A model generated the notes under the pieces. It was given only the letters and a program-made list of their open reading frames with translations, was not told the DNA's origin and did no database searches. This document shows, piece by piece, positions 1 to 9,594 of a stretch of DNA of 64,000 nucleotides (position 1 is its first letter; each line of letters starts with the position of its first letter). The stretch is from Eremothecium cymbalariae DBVPG#7215 (lineage: Eukaryota; Ascomycota; Saccharomycetes; Saccharomycetales; Saccharomycetaceae): NCBI RefSeq assembly GCF_000235365.1, contig NC_016452.1, forward strand, positions 341,001 to 405,000, written 5' to 3'. The translations under genes were made by a program, and so were the position numbers.

Positions 1-101
1 AGACTAAGCACACATTATACCAATCTAAAGATTGTATAAATATATAGTTACATTAACACAGCAGGAAACGGTCATCAATATCTTTTCTCCCTCTTGTTCA
101 T

Positions 102-581
102 TCAGTAGCTGTCCATTTGCTGCCCCTTCAGCTCTTGTATTTGGTACTCCAAGGCTTCCTTTCTGCTTTTCAGTTCACGCAAGCGCTCCAACTCCTCGTT
201 AGTAGACGTGCCCATCACCACCGGGTACTTTTGTATTTTGCTTACTCTACCTCCTCCGCTACCAAACCTATTATTCAAGCGCAGTTGGTTCAATTCATAT
301 GTCTGCTGAAGCGTTGACCTCTCCCTCTCCAACTTATTCAAAGATTTCTCCAATTTATTACAAAGCTTATCAACCACCGGCTCAACATCTTCAATTAAAT
401 CTAAACGTGCCCGCTGCAAGTCATATTCTGAAAGCAATTCAAAAACCCTCTTGGACTGCAATAATGTAGTAGTCAATCTCTTACTGTGTTTCCCTTGTTC
501 TTTCAATCTTTCGAGCGTTCCCTGCAACAAATTAACACTGTTTTGTAACGCTAAACAGCTCTGATTCAAAGAGCCATCCAT
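102..581 (-). CDS. SPC19: DASH/Dam1 complex subunit Spc19
   Basis: Subunit of the DASH (Dam1) complex, which couples kinetochores to spindle microtubules. The 159-residue product matches S. cerevisiae Spc19 (about 165 residues) along its length as I remember it: the N-terminal part aligns, the central block [14 protein letters not shown] matches LDLIEEVEPLV, the [12 protein letters not shown] block near residues 91-102 is nearly identical, and the C-terminal [14 protein letters not shown] is conserved. Heptad-like stretches near residues 70-105 and 127-155 suggest coiled coils, as expected for this helical complex. The ATG at 581 gives a full-length protein. It is divergently paired with VPS64 across a 195-bp shared promoter; the same two genes are neighbours in S. 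cerevisiae (YDR201/YDR200). Confidence 0.93.
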   Translation of the reverse strand: MDGSLNQSCLALQNSVNLLQGTLERLKEQGKHSKRLTTTLLQSKRVFELLSEYDLQRARLDLIEDVEPVVDKLCNKLEKSLNKLERERSTLQQTYELNQLRLNNRFGSGGGRVSKIQKYPVVMGTSTNEELERLRELKSRKEALEYQIQELKGQQMDSY

Positions 582-776
582 AATCCCTATACAATCCCTA
601 GCTATTGAAAGCTTTCACTTTATTATGGGTCAAGTTGTTTATACATCATTCAGTTCAAACCCCAGATAGACTTGATGTTGAAGAAAAAACCCGAAACTTA
701 ACAACAAATCACAATCGCAAACACGATATCGTATTATATTGAAGGCAGTATATAGAAGGATAAAAAGGAATCATTC

Positions 777-2234
777 ATGATGGTTGGAGAAGATGGGAAT
801 ACGAGATCTCGGTTGAACAGGATGAGGTCCAATTCGAAAAGCAGCGGTTCTTCAGCTCCACCATCTCCGCCAGCTTCTAATGCGCATCCCGATGGAGCTC
901 CACCGTCTCCGAATCCAACTGTTAAGAGTGGTTGTGCAACTACAATTGTTGCAGCTCCGCCAATGCGAAACAGATATACTCATATAATTGTTCTCAAGTC
1001 TTTGAATAGCACGTTTGAAACTAAGTTTCTTGTGGTGCCCTTTAAGCCGGATGGATTGAAACTAGGAAGGCCCGTCGTTAACAACACAAATGCCAGTAAT
1101 GGAGTTAATGGAACAGAATTAAGCACTACCGCTGGTATGCCTAATGGTTCTAAAGATATACAATCCCATGTCAGACCTGATAACGGGCATTTTGACTCCC
1201 GTGTTCTTTCCCGTAACCATGCCTCCCTAAGTTGCGATCCAGAGACAGGTAAAATTTATATTCGAGATTTAAAGTCAAGCAATGGTACATTTATTAATGG
1301 TAGTCGCATAGGACAGACAGATGTGGAGCTAAAAATAGGTGATATTGTAGACTTGGGCACTGATATTGATGCAAAGTTTGAACATAGGAAAATAAGTGCC
1401 CTTGTTGAAGATATATCTGTCATTCCACTAATTCATGAAGATATTGGTGCGTTAGTAACACCTGATAACGGAAACAACAACAACGCTACACCTCTCAAGC
1501 CTCATGGAGGTACTGTTGAATCTACACATATGGCTGCGTCCAATGCACAGAGGGCTGCATTTGAGGCTGCTATGTTTGGTGATGTGAATAACTTGGATCT
1601 AGAAGAAGCTGTGCTTGGTTCAGAAACTGAAATATTGAGTGGAATATTTATTAATAATTCTATTGGCACTTCACCTAACCTAATTAATGTTATCAAAACA
1701 CTTATCACAGAACTAACCATGGAGCAGACGGAATTCCTCAAGTTGAAATCTATGGAAAATTTTCTAATAAATTTTACTAATAATCTAGAATATTTGAACA
1801 AGCTTCGCATAGAGCAAAATGATGCAAAATTGGTTCAACTACAATTCAGCTTGAAGCAGAAGCTGAGTGAAAAACATGACAAGCTGGTTAGTGAACATAG
1901 TATTCAGCTGGCGGAATTGCAAAAGGAAAATGATGAACTGAAGAAAGCTCTGGGTTCAACTGCTCAAGAGTCTAATCAAGAACTGGAAAATTTGAAGAGA
2001 CAATTGGAGGATGTTAATACAAGGTTGGAAGTTGAAAAATATAAAAATTTACAATTCTCTAAGAAGTTTGAAGAAGTCACTACATTAAGGGAACGAAAAA
2101 AGCCGTCGAGTAAATTGTCTAGACTTTTTATGGGGTTTAATTTTGATGCTAGGAGTATTATAGTAATTGGCACGGTGACTATAGGGATCTTTGCAGTAGC
2201 AGTGAAATACATAACATCGAAGGGGGAAGTATAA
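777..2234 (+). CDS. VPS64: FHA-domain tail-anchored protein, Far9/Vps64-Far10 type
   Basis: Component of the Far3-Far7-Far8-Far9-Far10-Far11 complex (the yeast STRIPAK-like complex), which acts in pheromone arrest, TORC2 signalling and vacuolar sorting at the ER. The 485-residue product has a Ser/Pro-rich N-terminus (about 1-60) and an FHA domain at about 69-200 with the phosphothreonine-binding signature: Arg98 in LGR, SRNHA at 145-149 and SSNGTFING at 167-175. A coiled coil at about 355-440 follows, then one C-terminal membrane segment at about 458-478. A tail anchor is typical of this family. The FHA domain carries an Asn-rich insertion at about 101-135. S. cerevisiae has two copies, VPS64 and FAR10; here there is one ancestral-type gene, so either name could be used. 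Confidence 0.9.
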   Translation: MMVGEDGNTRSRLNRMRSNSKSSGSSAPPSPPASNAHPDGAPPSPNPTVKSGCATTIVAAPPMRNRYTHIIVLKSLNSTFETKFLVVPFKPDGLKLGRPVVNNTNASNGVNGTELSTTAGMPNGSKDIQSHVRPDNGHFDSRVLSRNHASLSCDPETGKIYIRDLKSSNGTFINGSRIGQTDVELKIGDIVDLGTDIDAKFEHRKISALVEDISVIPLIHEDIGALVTPDNGNNNNATPLKPHGGTVESTHMAASNAQRAAFEAAMFGDVNNLDLEEAVLGSETEILSGIFINNSIGTSPNLINVIKTLITELTMEQTEFLKLKSMENFLINFTNNLEYLNKLRIEQNDAKLVQLQFSLKQKLSEKHDKLVSEHSIQLAELQKENDELKKALGSTAQESNQELENLKRQLEDVNTRLEVEKYKNLQFSKKFEEVTTLRERKKPSSKLSRLFMGFNFDARSIIVIGTVTIGIFAVAVKYITSKGEV

Positions 2235-2426
2235 TATAGTCTTGTTATTTCCTGGATTCAGCATCGTTGTATCATCACCATTATCTTTACATTAAAATTG
2301 TCATATCGTCGTTCAGACTGTTAACAGCATCATATAATCATCATTGTTGTCATTGTTATAGACATCATAGGTAGGCACTATTATCATAAGAGTATTACGA
2401 TAATTTCATGTATCACATATATAAAC

Positions 2427-2457
<31 letters not shown>

Positions 2458-2567
2458 TAGGCATATAAATGTGGTAATACATACGCTAGCGTAGATGCAG
2501 ACCTATCTACTAGACAGGTATCTAACATGCCATTTTATGCACATCGGAATAAAAATTCTAACATGCA
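2235..2567. other. intergenic region between convergent VPS64 and LIP2
   Basis: A 333-bp gap between the 3' ends of two convergent genes. It is AT-rich, holds a short hexamer repeat and shows no convincing reading frame or RNA gene. It probably contains both transcription terminators. Confidence 0.7.
2425..2460. repeat. hexanucleotide microsatellite (ACATAC)n
   Basis: Five perfect tandem copies of ACATAC followed by one copy with a final substitution (ACATAG). It lies in the VPS64-LIP2 intergenic region and is likely length-polymorphic between strains. Confidence 0.9.
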
Positions 2568-3476
2568 TCAGTTTACATTGATCCTCTCAACTTCATCAAT
2601 ACCTAGAAGAGACGCCATTTGATCTACAAATGTTATAGCAATAGTACTGACATCGCACGTTGCATCAGGTACTTGCTGATAGATCGAAGTGGCAGTGCTA
2701 TCTGGAAGACCGCACATTTCAAAGTTGTTCATATAAGACAATTCGGGACACACGTTTATAGAAATTCCATGCGATGTAATGGACCTTCTCACATTTATTC
2801 CTATACTAGCTATCTTCTGTGTATTGTTTACCCAGACACCGGTATTTTCGTTTACCATCGCCTGCAAGTTCAAAGGATGGTTCCCCCCTTTACCTTTTGG
2901 TACATCTCTCAATGTTTTAATAATTGCTGACTCAAGGGTTGACACCAAACATCTCGCCGGGAAATTGTGGAAACTTTTCAAATCTAGTATCAAGTATGCA
3001 ACAAGTTGACCTGGTCCATGGAATGTAACTTGTCCGCCCCGTTCTACCTGCACAAACTTAGGCTTCATCATATATTTTCCTGAATTAGGAATAAAATTCT
3101 CGTAAATTTCCACCTGTTGAGATGTCATCGTTTTCTTAGTTCTTTTCCCCCCTGTGTATGTAGGTTCGAATTCAAAAGTCAGAATTGTTGGGTTGAGACT
3201 TACCACTCCAGCAGGAGAAAGACCTGCTATCTTGTCAGTTTCCTCATTAACTGCTCTAGATATTAATGACTGATTACGTTTTATTTCTAGATTTTGAAGC
3301 ACAAAACTCTCTTGTATACGTAAACCTTCTTCAAATGAATTCAATTTTCCATAGTGAAAATGCTTCAATTTGCGAGCACTATTAACTATTGGGTATGTTT
3401 TCTTTTTCAAATCTGTATGAATAGCAGAATAGCACAATTTAGAAACAGTAGGCAATAATCTAGTTCGACTATTCAT
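2568..3476 (-). CDS. LIP2: mitochondrial lipoyl(octanoyl)transferase Lip2
   Basis: Transfers the octanoyl group from mitochondrial acyl carrier protein to lipoate-dependent enzymes, the first step of lipoic acid cofactor assembly. The 302-residue protein has the LipB signature RGGQVTFHGPGQL at 146-158, a KIASIG motif with the candidate catalytic lysine at 221, and FEMCGLPD with the candidate catalytic cysteine at 255. These are the Lys/Cys pair used by LipB-type transferases. The N-terminus (TRLLPTVSKLCYS) is basic and hydroxylated, fitting a mitochondrial presequence. The ATG at 3476 gives a length close to the S. cerevisiae protein (about 328). It lies between VPS64 and RKM2; its S. cerevisiae homologue is YLR239, on the sister chromosome XII region. 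Confidence 0.93.
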   Translation of the reverse strand: MNSRTRLLPTVSKLCYSAIHTDLKKKTYPIVNSARKLKHFHYGKLNSFEEGLRIQESFVLQNLEIKRNQSLISRAVNEETDKIAGLSPAGVVSLNPTILTFEFEPTYTGGKRTKKTMTSQQVEIYENFIPNSGKYMMKPKFVQVERGGQVTFHGPGQLVAYLILDLKSFHNFPARCLVSTLESAIIKTLRDVPKGKGGNHPLNLQAMVNENTGVWVNNTQKIASIGINVRRSITSHGISINVCPELSYMNNFEMCGLPDSTATSIYQQVPDATCDVSTIAITFVDQMASLLGIDEVERINVN

Positions 3477-3714
3477 CAGGAAAGCTTAAATCTTAACAGC
3501 AATAATCATCGTTTATTCATTTTGAGTATATTCAGTTGCCTGTATGGTTTACGTTGATGCTGCGACTTAAAATCATTGATCGAAAATTTCACACATTGTT
3601 TGCTCGAGCGTTTTCGAACAATAACCGCTTTCAATAAAACTAACGGGAGTACTAATTGATGCGTTTTATTTAATGAATTATACTGCCAAGGTATAAATAC
3701 AAGGATCTGAGATA

Positions 3715-5082
3715 ATGCCCATGAGGAAGATAGAAAACTTATTGGAATGGTTGAAGCAGGCAGAAGGTGCATTCATATCTGAAAAGATTGGGATTTTGGA
3801 AGATGATATTTTTGGTAGAGGAGTGCTCTTAGTTGATGGAAGTCTTCGTAGAAATGAGGAACTAGTATCCATTCCAAGTGAATACCAGCTTAACTTCCAT
3901 AGTGTAATTTATCATATTTCCAAATTTAATAAAAAGCTAGTTGTTCCAGGAGTTAGTTTCCCTCATGGAGAAAAGAAGGCAGATGTTAGTGCAGACGATC
4001 CGAGGATCAAGGGGTATGGTATTTTGACAACAGGAATGGTATTAAATATGAGTTCGTTTCAGCTTTTAAATTTGTATATTTTGACCGAATGGTTCTTATT
4101 AGACTTCTGGTCTGAATCTAAGATTGAATCATTTTGGCGTCCATTTTTCGATATATTTCCGATTGAGGACGACTTGAAATGTATCCCTGCATATTACAAC
4201 TGTAAGGAGCATAGTGTGAACAGGGAGCTTATTCCATACCTTTCAAATGCTACAAAAAAGCAAATGGAAAAGATTTCTCATCTTATTCTTTGGGATTGGA
4301 AGTGCATTTATGGTATTTTATCAAAATGGAATGAATTATTCAAAGATAAGAAGCTCCCGTCAGTTGCTGCTCAATACAGGTACTTTCTTCATATTTATTT
4401 TGTGATCAACTCTCGTTGTCTATACACAGAAGTTCCATTGAAGAAATCAGCTACAGATAAGTTTACGATGGTGCCCTTTGTAGACTTTATGAATCATACT
4501 CCGAAGGCAGATATGCATTGCTATCCAAGCGTGGACGAATCCAAAAAGCATCCATTTGCTATTGGCAAGTTTAGCATTAAATGTGGCAGACATGAATATA
4601 ATTTTCCTGGAGACCAGATATTTTTAAACTATGGTGCTCATTCCAATGACTTTTTGTTGAGCGAATATGGATTCACCGTTAAAGATAACGAATGGGATTT
4701 CATCGACATATCCGAGATAGTGATGGCGCTGATAGAATCTCCGAAACAAAAGGAATACTTGGTTGAACAAGGATATTGGGGGGATTATACAATTTCTAAA
4801 ACTGATATCAGCTTCAGGTTACTGGTTGCATTGGCATTAATTGTTACTGATGATTACCGATTGGTAGATAAGTATATGATGGGCTACATAACTGACGAAT
4901 ACTTTAAACCAAAATACCGTGATATGCTTATTCATATGCTTACAAGTCTTCGGAAATCATACATTGAGGCACTTAGATCATTATCTGAGCTTACAAAAGC
5001 TGATCCACTTTGCGTTGACAATGTTATCACAGTATACCATGGATACCTAAAGATCATCGATAGTCATCTACAAATATTATAA
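3715..5082 (+). CDS. RKM2: SET-domain ribosomal protein lysine methyltransferase
   Basis: A 455-residue SET-domain protein of the RuBisCO-methyltransferase-like group. The split SET domain starts near residue 17, where the GILEDDIFGRGVLL segment resembles the usual G-x-G strand. It continues through VPFVDFMNH at 253-261 and ends with LNYGAHSNDFLLSEYGF at about 304-320, the S-adenosylmethionine and catalytic core; an alpha-helical substrate-binding region follows. The neighbours CBS2, CAB5, REF2 and MSS116 are in the S. cerevisiae order YDR197-194, which points to YDR198 = RKM2, the enzyme that trimethylates ribosomal protein Rpl12. The family assignment is firm. The exact substrate is inferred from synteny. 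Confidence 0.82.
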   Translation: MPMRKIENLLEWLKQAEGAFISEKIGILEDDIFGRGVLLVDGSLRRNEELVSIPSEYQLNFHSVIYHISKFNKKLVVPGVSFPHGEKKADVSADDPRIKGYGILTTGMVLNMSSFQLLNLYILTEWFLLDFWSESKIESFWRPFFDIFPIEDDLKCIPAYYNCKEHSVNRELIPYLSNATKKQMEKISHLILWDWKCIYGILSKWNELFKDKKLPSVAAQYRYFLHIYFVINSRCLYTEVPLKKSATDKFTMVPFVDFMNHTPKADMHCYPSVDESKKHPFAIGKFSIKCGRHEYNFPGDQIFLNYGAHSNDFLLSEYGFTVKDNEWDFIDISEIVMALIESPKQKEYLVEQGYWGDYTISKTDISFRLLVALALIVTDDYRLVDKYMMGYITDEYFKPKYRDMLIHMLTSLRKSYIEALRSLSELTKADPLCVDNVITVYHGYLKIIDSHLQIL

Positions 5083-5110
5083 ACATTACAAAGTGTTTAA
5101 AAACTATAAC

Positions 5111-6229
5111 TTATAGGTATTTGTCCGACAACGCCCTGTTTTTCCCGATTAAGGCTCTGTCCTTAATAAGAGATAGCATCATTTGATTAAGAGGGCATGC
5201 AACTTTTCTATAGTTGGCTAATGAAACAAAATAACCATTCAATGAGTTCACATTTGTACTATTCAAGGCTTGAATATCTTGCTGCATTTTGGGATTAACA
5301 TGTTCCATCCACTTTACTCTCTTCCATAATGCTACACTAAGTTCATCAATGCATAGGGTCTTATTACTTTTTGGGATATTTTCAACAAATGGGTAGGCTT
5401 TTTTAAAAATGCTAATTTGTTCTTGTAGTAACGATTTAACTAAACCTTCTGTATGTTCTAATTTTAATAATTCTCCATACTTCTGGCAACCATATAAGAC
5501 GGCCAGCGGCTCAATACAAGAGGCTAGGAATAATTCCCTTAACCTAACAAGGAGAAGCTGACCGAATGGATAGAATATGGGCATTATAGTGTGATCTACA
5601 GTGTCTGACTTTAAATTGTTCAACAGTCCCAGTAAACCATTACTTTCTATCGACTCTTGTAAATATTTGACATCATCATCGTAATTATAACTAGGCAGAT
5701 TCTTTGGTATGGGGCTGATGCTTAAATGTATTGGCCCAGAGCCCATTAGTTTTACTTCAAATTCAGAAACCTTTTTCAACCGATCTTGTTGCGTTAAACC
5801 GACATACAATTGGGGTCTATCAGATGGATCCGGCCACACGTATCTGTATATATTTTCTATAAGCCCAAATTCTGGATTCAATAACAAAATCGATGAATGC
5901 GGCGTAGTGCTTTTCTTATATTTATTCAATGACATCGAAAACGACTTCCGCGATGGTTCTCCGACAATTAAATTTTCTATCTCCAGCAATCTATCAGACC
6001 CAAAAGTTGGGGGTTTGCCCGATGCCATGAATTGAATGTCACTCCTATGACCACCTGTGGTAAAACTTAATTTGGAATCATTTTGTAAAAAGCGATGAAG
6101 CTTCTTCAAGTCTTGTAAAAGTAGTACAACTTGCGGAACTTTAGGCTGTAATGACAGCTTAGCTATCTCATAAGAAACATATGATGCCACAGGTGTTGCT
6201 CCCACCGCATATACTCGAGGAATACTCAT
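5111..6229 (-). CDS. CBS2: mitochondrial COB mRNA translational activator Cbs2
   Basis: A 372-residue protein with an N-terminal Rossmann-like strand-glycine segment (VYAVGATPVASYVSYEIAKL) and an overall layout reminiscent of ketopantoate-reductase-like proteins. Cbs2 has this kind of fold but works as an activator of cytochrome b (COB) mRNA translation at the mitochondrial inner membrane. The nucleotide-binding glycines are degenerate (GATPVAS rather than GxGxxG), fitting loss of enzyme activity. Assignment rests on this layout, on length (S. cerevisiae Cbs2 is about 389) and on its place between RKM2 and CAB5, which matches YDR198-197-196. It converges on RKM2 with 28 bp between the two stops. 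Confidence 0.85.
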   Translation of the reverse strand: MSIPRVYAVGATPVASYVSYEIAKLSLQPKVPQVVLLLQDLKKLHRFLQNDSKLSFTTGGHRSDIQFMASGKPPTFGSDRLLEIENLIVGEPSRKSFSMSLNKYKKSTTPHSSILLLNPEFGLIENIYRYVWPDPSDRPQLYVGLTQQDRLKKVSEFEVKLMGSGPIHLSISPIPKNLPSYNYDDDVKYLQESIESNGLLGLLNNLKSDTVDHTIMPIFYPFGQLLLVRLRELFLASCIEPLAVLYGCQKYGELLKLEHTEGLVKSLLQEQISIFKKAYPFVENIPKSNKTLCIDELSVALWKRVKWMEHVNPKMQQDIQALNSTNVNSLNGYFVSLANYRKVACPLNQMMLSLIKDRALIGKNRALSDKYL

Positions 6230-6500
6230 ACAGGACCTTTAAAAAGCTTCTTCAGAAGGTCCTAGTCAACATGTAAAAAGCTCATCTTCCCATCATCATT
6301 CATTGTCTTCAATTTTCATTCTGTATTCCAACACCTAAACACCCTAAACACAAAACTTAAAACGAAGGAATATTGTGAGTGGTTCAATAACTAGTTTCAA
6401 GGATATAAAAAGAGAGGAAATTGAGAATAGATTCTATGGATACGGTTTAAGGAGTATTTAACAGGTGGCTGAGCAAACAAGGTTGTTTAGTTCAAAAAAA

Positions 6501-7364
6501 ATGCTTGTTGTTGGGTTGACAGGCGGAATTGCCTGTGGGAAATCGACAGTTTCGAAGAGATTTCGAGAACGGTACAAGATCCCTATAATCGATGCAGATT
6601 TTATTGCCAGGGAGATTATGGAACCTGGTGAATGTACATATCAAAAGGTTGTTGAGAGATTCCAGGATAAGGTACCGGATCTTGTCTTTGCGAATGGTGG
6701 ATTGAATAGACCTGCCTTAGGGGCTTGGGTATTTGCTCATCCGGATGAGCGCAAGGCATTGAATAGCATTACGCATCCTGAGATTAGGCGGAGGATTTTG
6801 TTTAGAATTTTGGCTTGTTACCTGAAGATGTATCCAATGTGTGTCTTGGATATTCCGTTGTTATTTGAGGCAGGGATGGACATATTTTGTGGGGTAACCA
6901 TTAGTGTGGTTTGTGATCAAAAGACGCAGGTTGAAAGGTTAATGGTTCGAAATCCTGAACTAACTAGGGAACAAGCGTTGGACAGAATTGGTTCCCAGAT
7001 GTCCATCGAGGAAAGAATTGAAAGATCTGATTATGTGATTAAGAACAATGGGAATTTGGAGACACTCTACGGGTCTGTGGACAGTGTCGTTACATATGTC
7101 AAACCATTTATTTTCAGTGTTATATTGCACTATTTTTTGCCTTTTGGTATAATATCTGCACTATCTGTGATGTTATCTAAAACATACAAGAACCGGATTG
7201 CTAGTTCAGCAAGCTTCAGGAGACGCGATAGGAATAAGAAGAAAGAGGATAAGCTAAAGAAGAAAATGGCTAAGGTGAATAAGAAAACTGCAATCAAGGA
7301 CAAAAAGAAGGCGTCGAAGGGAGAGAAAAAGAAGCGCATGTCATTTTTCAAGGTTTTTGGCTAA
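6501..7364 (+). CDS. CAB5: dephospho-CoA kinase Cab5
   Basis: Catalyses the last step of coenzyme A synthesis, ATP-dependent phosphorylation of dephospho-CoA. The ATG at 6501 is chosen because the first residues (MLVVGLTGGIACGKST) align with the start of S. cerevisiae Cab5; the P-loop is at 8-16. The CoaE core continues with IIDADFIAREIMEPG, VLDIPLLFEAGMD and the lid-region block VRNPELTREQALDRIGSQMS. After the core comes a hydrophobic stretch (FIFSVILHYFLPFGIISALS), a plausible membrane association segment, then a very lysine-rich tail of about 45 residues. The product is 287 residues against about 241 in S. cerevisiae, and the tail accounts for the excess. The reading frame stays open upstream to a GTG at 6465, but no ATG lies there. 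Confidence 0.93.
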   Translation: MLVVGLTGGIACGKSTVSKRFRERYKIPIIDADFIAREIMEPGECTYQKVVERFQDKVPDLVFANGGLNRPALGAWVFAHPDERKALNSITHPEIRRRILFRILACYLKMYPMCVLDIPLLFEAGMDIFCGVTISVVCDQKTQVERLMVRNPELTREQALDRIGSQMSIEERIERSDYVIKNNGNLETLYGSVDSVVTYVKPFIFSVILHYFLPFGIISALSVMLSKTYKNRIASSASFRRRDRNKKKEDKLKKKMAKVNKKTAIKDKKKASKGEKKKRMSFFKVFG

Positions 7365-7575
7365 GAAACATTATATTTAGTTTTTTGTGATTAGTGGATA
7401 GATACTATTAAATATTTCTCTTGGTGTCTGTATGTATGCTTGGGTACTGTAAACTAACGATTTATACATCGAGTTTCGTTATTGAGGTACAATACACAGA
7501 GTGTCAAAGTGAAAGTCAAATGCAAGTGGGGGGTGTTATTTTTGGAGGATGTGGAGAAGTTGATGACAACAACAA

Positions 7576-9012
7576 CTACATGTCGTCATCTGGTCTAGAG
7601 GGGTAGTCATTTCTGCGGACTTCTGGCACCTTTTTATACGGAAGACCGCCTCTCTCTTTTTTTAACAAGAGAGCATTTTTACCAAATGCACGCACGATAA
7701 TTGGTCCTTTACCGCCTCTTCTTTTACCTTTATGGTTTTTCAGTTCTTGTTCTTCTTCTTCATTATCTACAGGTTCTTTGTGAAAGTTTGCCAAATCCTC
7801 GTTAAACTTAGTGAAATTGAGCCTGTAAGCTGTTGGAACCTTTGTGCTTGTTGCAATAGGCCCGTTCCTAAACTCAGAAATATCGGAATCTTCGATAATT
7901 CCGACATCTATTATCAATTTATGCACTTTTTGAGTCCTCCAGTTTTCAAGAAGGAATTCCCTTGGTTCCCCCTCTACATATGGATTTAGAATTTTCTTTA
8001 GTCTATCTGGAGAGGTTATTACACCTGAATCAGGTAAATCGTCACCAAATACAGTTACAAGTTTGCAGTCATCCACGAATCTAATCACAGAACGTTTCTT
8101 CGTCTTTTTCCCATCTCTCAAAATAGATACCGGCGATTCAAATTTCTGTTTTTTCACAATAGGTTGTGCATTCTCATCTGGAGACAGTGACCTCTTAACT
8201 GGCTCTGAAACGTCCTTTTTTAAATACTTTGAAAATGAAATCTTTTTCTTTTTATCCTCCTCTGGTCTGTCGTTAGACTCAGAAGTAGAAGTATTAGATA
8301 GCAATGAAATAGCAGTTGATGTAGTATTATTAGTGTTCGTTGAGTCATTACTTGCATCCTGAGAGACAGTGTCCGACGACAATGGCGTATCAGGCGTAAC
8401 CTCTCGCTTCACTGCCTCGGTTGGCTCATAGTCATTTGCAAGAAATGGAATTCTACTTAATATTTCTTCTTGTGTGAACCCCACACTCTGCAACAAGCAT
8501 TTGTATGTCTGTAGATAATCCTTCACAGATCCATCTAGCAAGCACAAGTTCGCAATGCCTTCAAACAACTTCATATCCTTAGAAAACGGAACCCTATCCT
8601 TGAGCAATGCACTAATATACCTATTACGTTCTGAAGGTTGCAAATAAGGTAACTCATCTAGAATATACTCCAGCGGTTTATCCGCATGACATTCTTGTTC
8701 CTCTTCAACCTTCTTCTTCTTTATCTCACTCAACTGATTCATATAATCAGCATACATCCTTTTTAGGCCTTGAAAAAGCTGAATATCTGCTTCAGTTACA
8801 CCTCTAGCTTTTTTCTCAACATGTTCGTTGTCTTTACAAAACTGGGTAAAGATAGAGTCTAACTGGTCTATATAATGATCTACCTTATCCATCTGCTTTT
8901 GATCCAATTCCCTAACTTGTTGTTGGAAATGTTTAATATCATCTCTCATGACAGTAATCATAGAGGAGGGCATAGCATGCGCGATATTTATTTTCTCAGG
9001 GATGGAGTTCAT
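7576..9012 (-). CDS. REF2: RNA 3'-end processing factor Ref2
   Basis: Subunit of the APT module of the cleavage and polyadenylation factor; it recruits the Glc7 phosphatase and aids 3'-end formation of mRNAs and snoRNAs. The 478-residue product matches S. cerevisiae Ref2: the N-terminal helical part (NVxEADIQLFQGLK-type block), the KKKISFSKYLKKD block, a central VIRFVDDCKLVTVFGDDLPDSG region with an RVxF-like Glc7-binding element, and the C-terminal FGKNALLLKKERGGLPYK. I chose the ATG at 9012 because MNSIPEKINIAHA aligns with the start of the homologue and has a purine at -3. An in-frame ATG at 9069 would add 19 charged residues, so the start is not certain. Divergent from MSS116. Confidence 0.92.
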   Translation of the reverse strand: MNSIPEKINIAHAMPSSMITVMRDDIKHFQQQVRELDQKQMDKVDHYIDQLDSIFTQFCKDNEHVEKKARGVTEADIQLFQGLKRMYADYMNQLSEIKKKKVEEEQECHADKPLEYILDELPYLQPSERNRYISALLKDRVPFSKDMKLFEGIANLCLLDGSVKDYLQTYKCLLQSVGFTQEEILSRIPFLANDYEPTEAVKREVTPDTPLSSDTVSQDASNDSTNTNNTTSTAISLLSNTSTSESNDRPEEDKKKKISFSKYLKKDVSEPVKRSLSPDENAQPIVKKQKFESPVSILRDGKKTKKRSVIRFVDDCKLVTVFGDDLPDSGVITSPDRLKKILNPYVEGEPREFLLENWRTQKVHKLIIDVGIIEDSDISEFRNGPIATSTKVPTAYRLNFTKFNEDLANFHKEPVDNEEEEQELKNHKGKRRGGKGPIIVRAFGKNALLLKKERGGLPYKKVPEVRRNDYPSRPDDDM

Positions 9013-9594
9013 GGCCCTGAGTGTTCTTTTGGAATCTTCTTCTTGTTTCTCGTCGTTGTGTTTATACATTAGCGAAGTTTGTAGTTGGTTATAAAGCGCA
9101 GAATGCCGAACAGTCCATGTACCGCTCTGATGCCTAAGTGGTGATGCCCGGGTAACCAACAATCACAATCGTGCGACCGTAAAACATGATACGAGGCACC
9201 GGCGCCAGAAACGACGACTGTCAATAGAGCAGGGACGATATATGACAGAGGGGGGCCTTGTTGGGTTGTTCACTGATCGGTGGGGGCTGCAGACAAGGGG
9301 GTTTGCAGTGGCTGGTCGGCGGCAGATGTATGCGGTGTGGTGTGGATTTCTGAACTTTATTTTAGTGCCATGTAGATGTGCTCGAGCGTTTGCAGAGGCT
9401 GGCCTGCGTATTTTCTTTGGGGCTTATATCAGCAACGTTGCTTTTTGTATTAGGTGTCTCGAGGATTTTGAAAATTTTCTGTTAAACATAAGAATATTAG
9501 GATTTTTAGTAGATGGGGTTGGGCATTGATTGTTACATCATATGTATTTATTTTAATATATAGCGATCGAACCTTAGTACAGCTAATATAGGAG
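9013..9594. promoter_or_regulatory. divergent REF2-MSS116 promoter region with a Reb1-type site
   Basis: About 580 bp between divergent genes. A CCGGGTAA Reb1-type site is at 9148-9155, suited to setting up a nucleosome-free promoter. A 95-codon plus-strand frame (9242-9529) is present but has no recognisable protein character. Otherwise I see nothing specific. Confidence 0.5.

Noticed and set aside
6465..6500. Upstream GTG start for CAB5, and similar GTG or TTG starts for REF2, GPN3, HST4, CCT6, CDD1, SND1, SCC2, NUP42, CSN9 and HMO1
   Set aside because: Nuclear yeast genes start almost always at ATG. In each case an ATG just downstream, or a spliced upstream exon for HMO1, matches the homologue's N-terminus better.
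9242..9529. 95-codon plus-strand frame between REF2 and MSS116
   Set aside because: It lies in the divergent promoter, has an odd Cys/Trp/Phe/Gly-rich composition, resembles no family, and S. cerevisiae has no conserved gene at this place.
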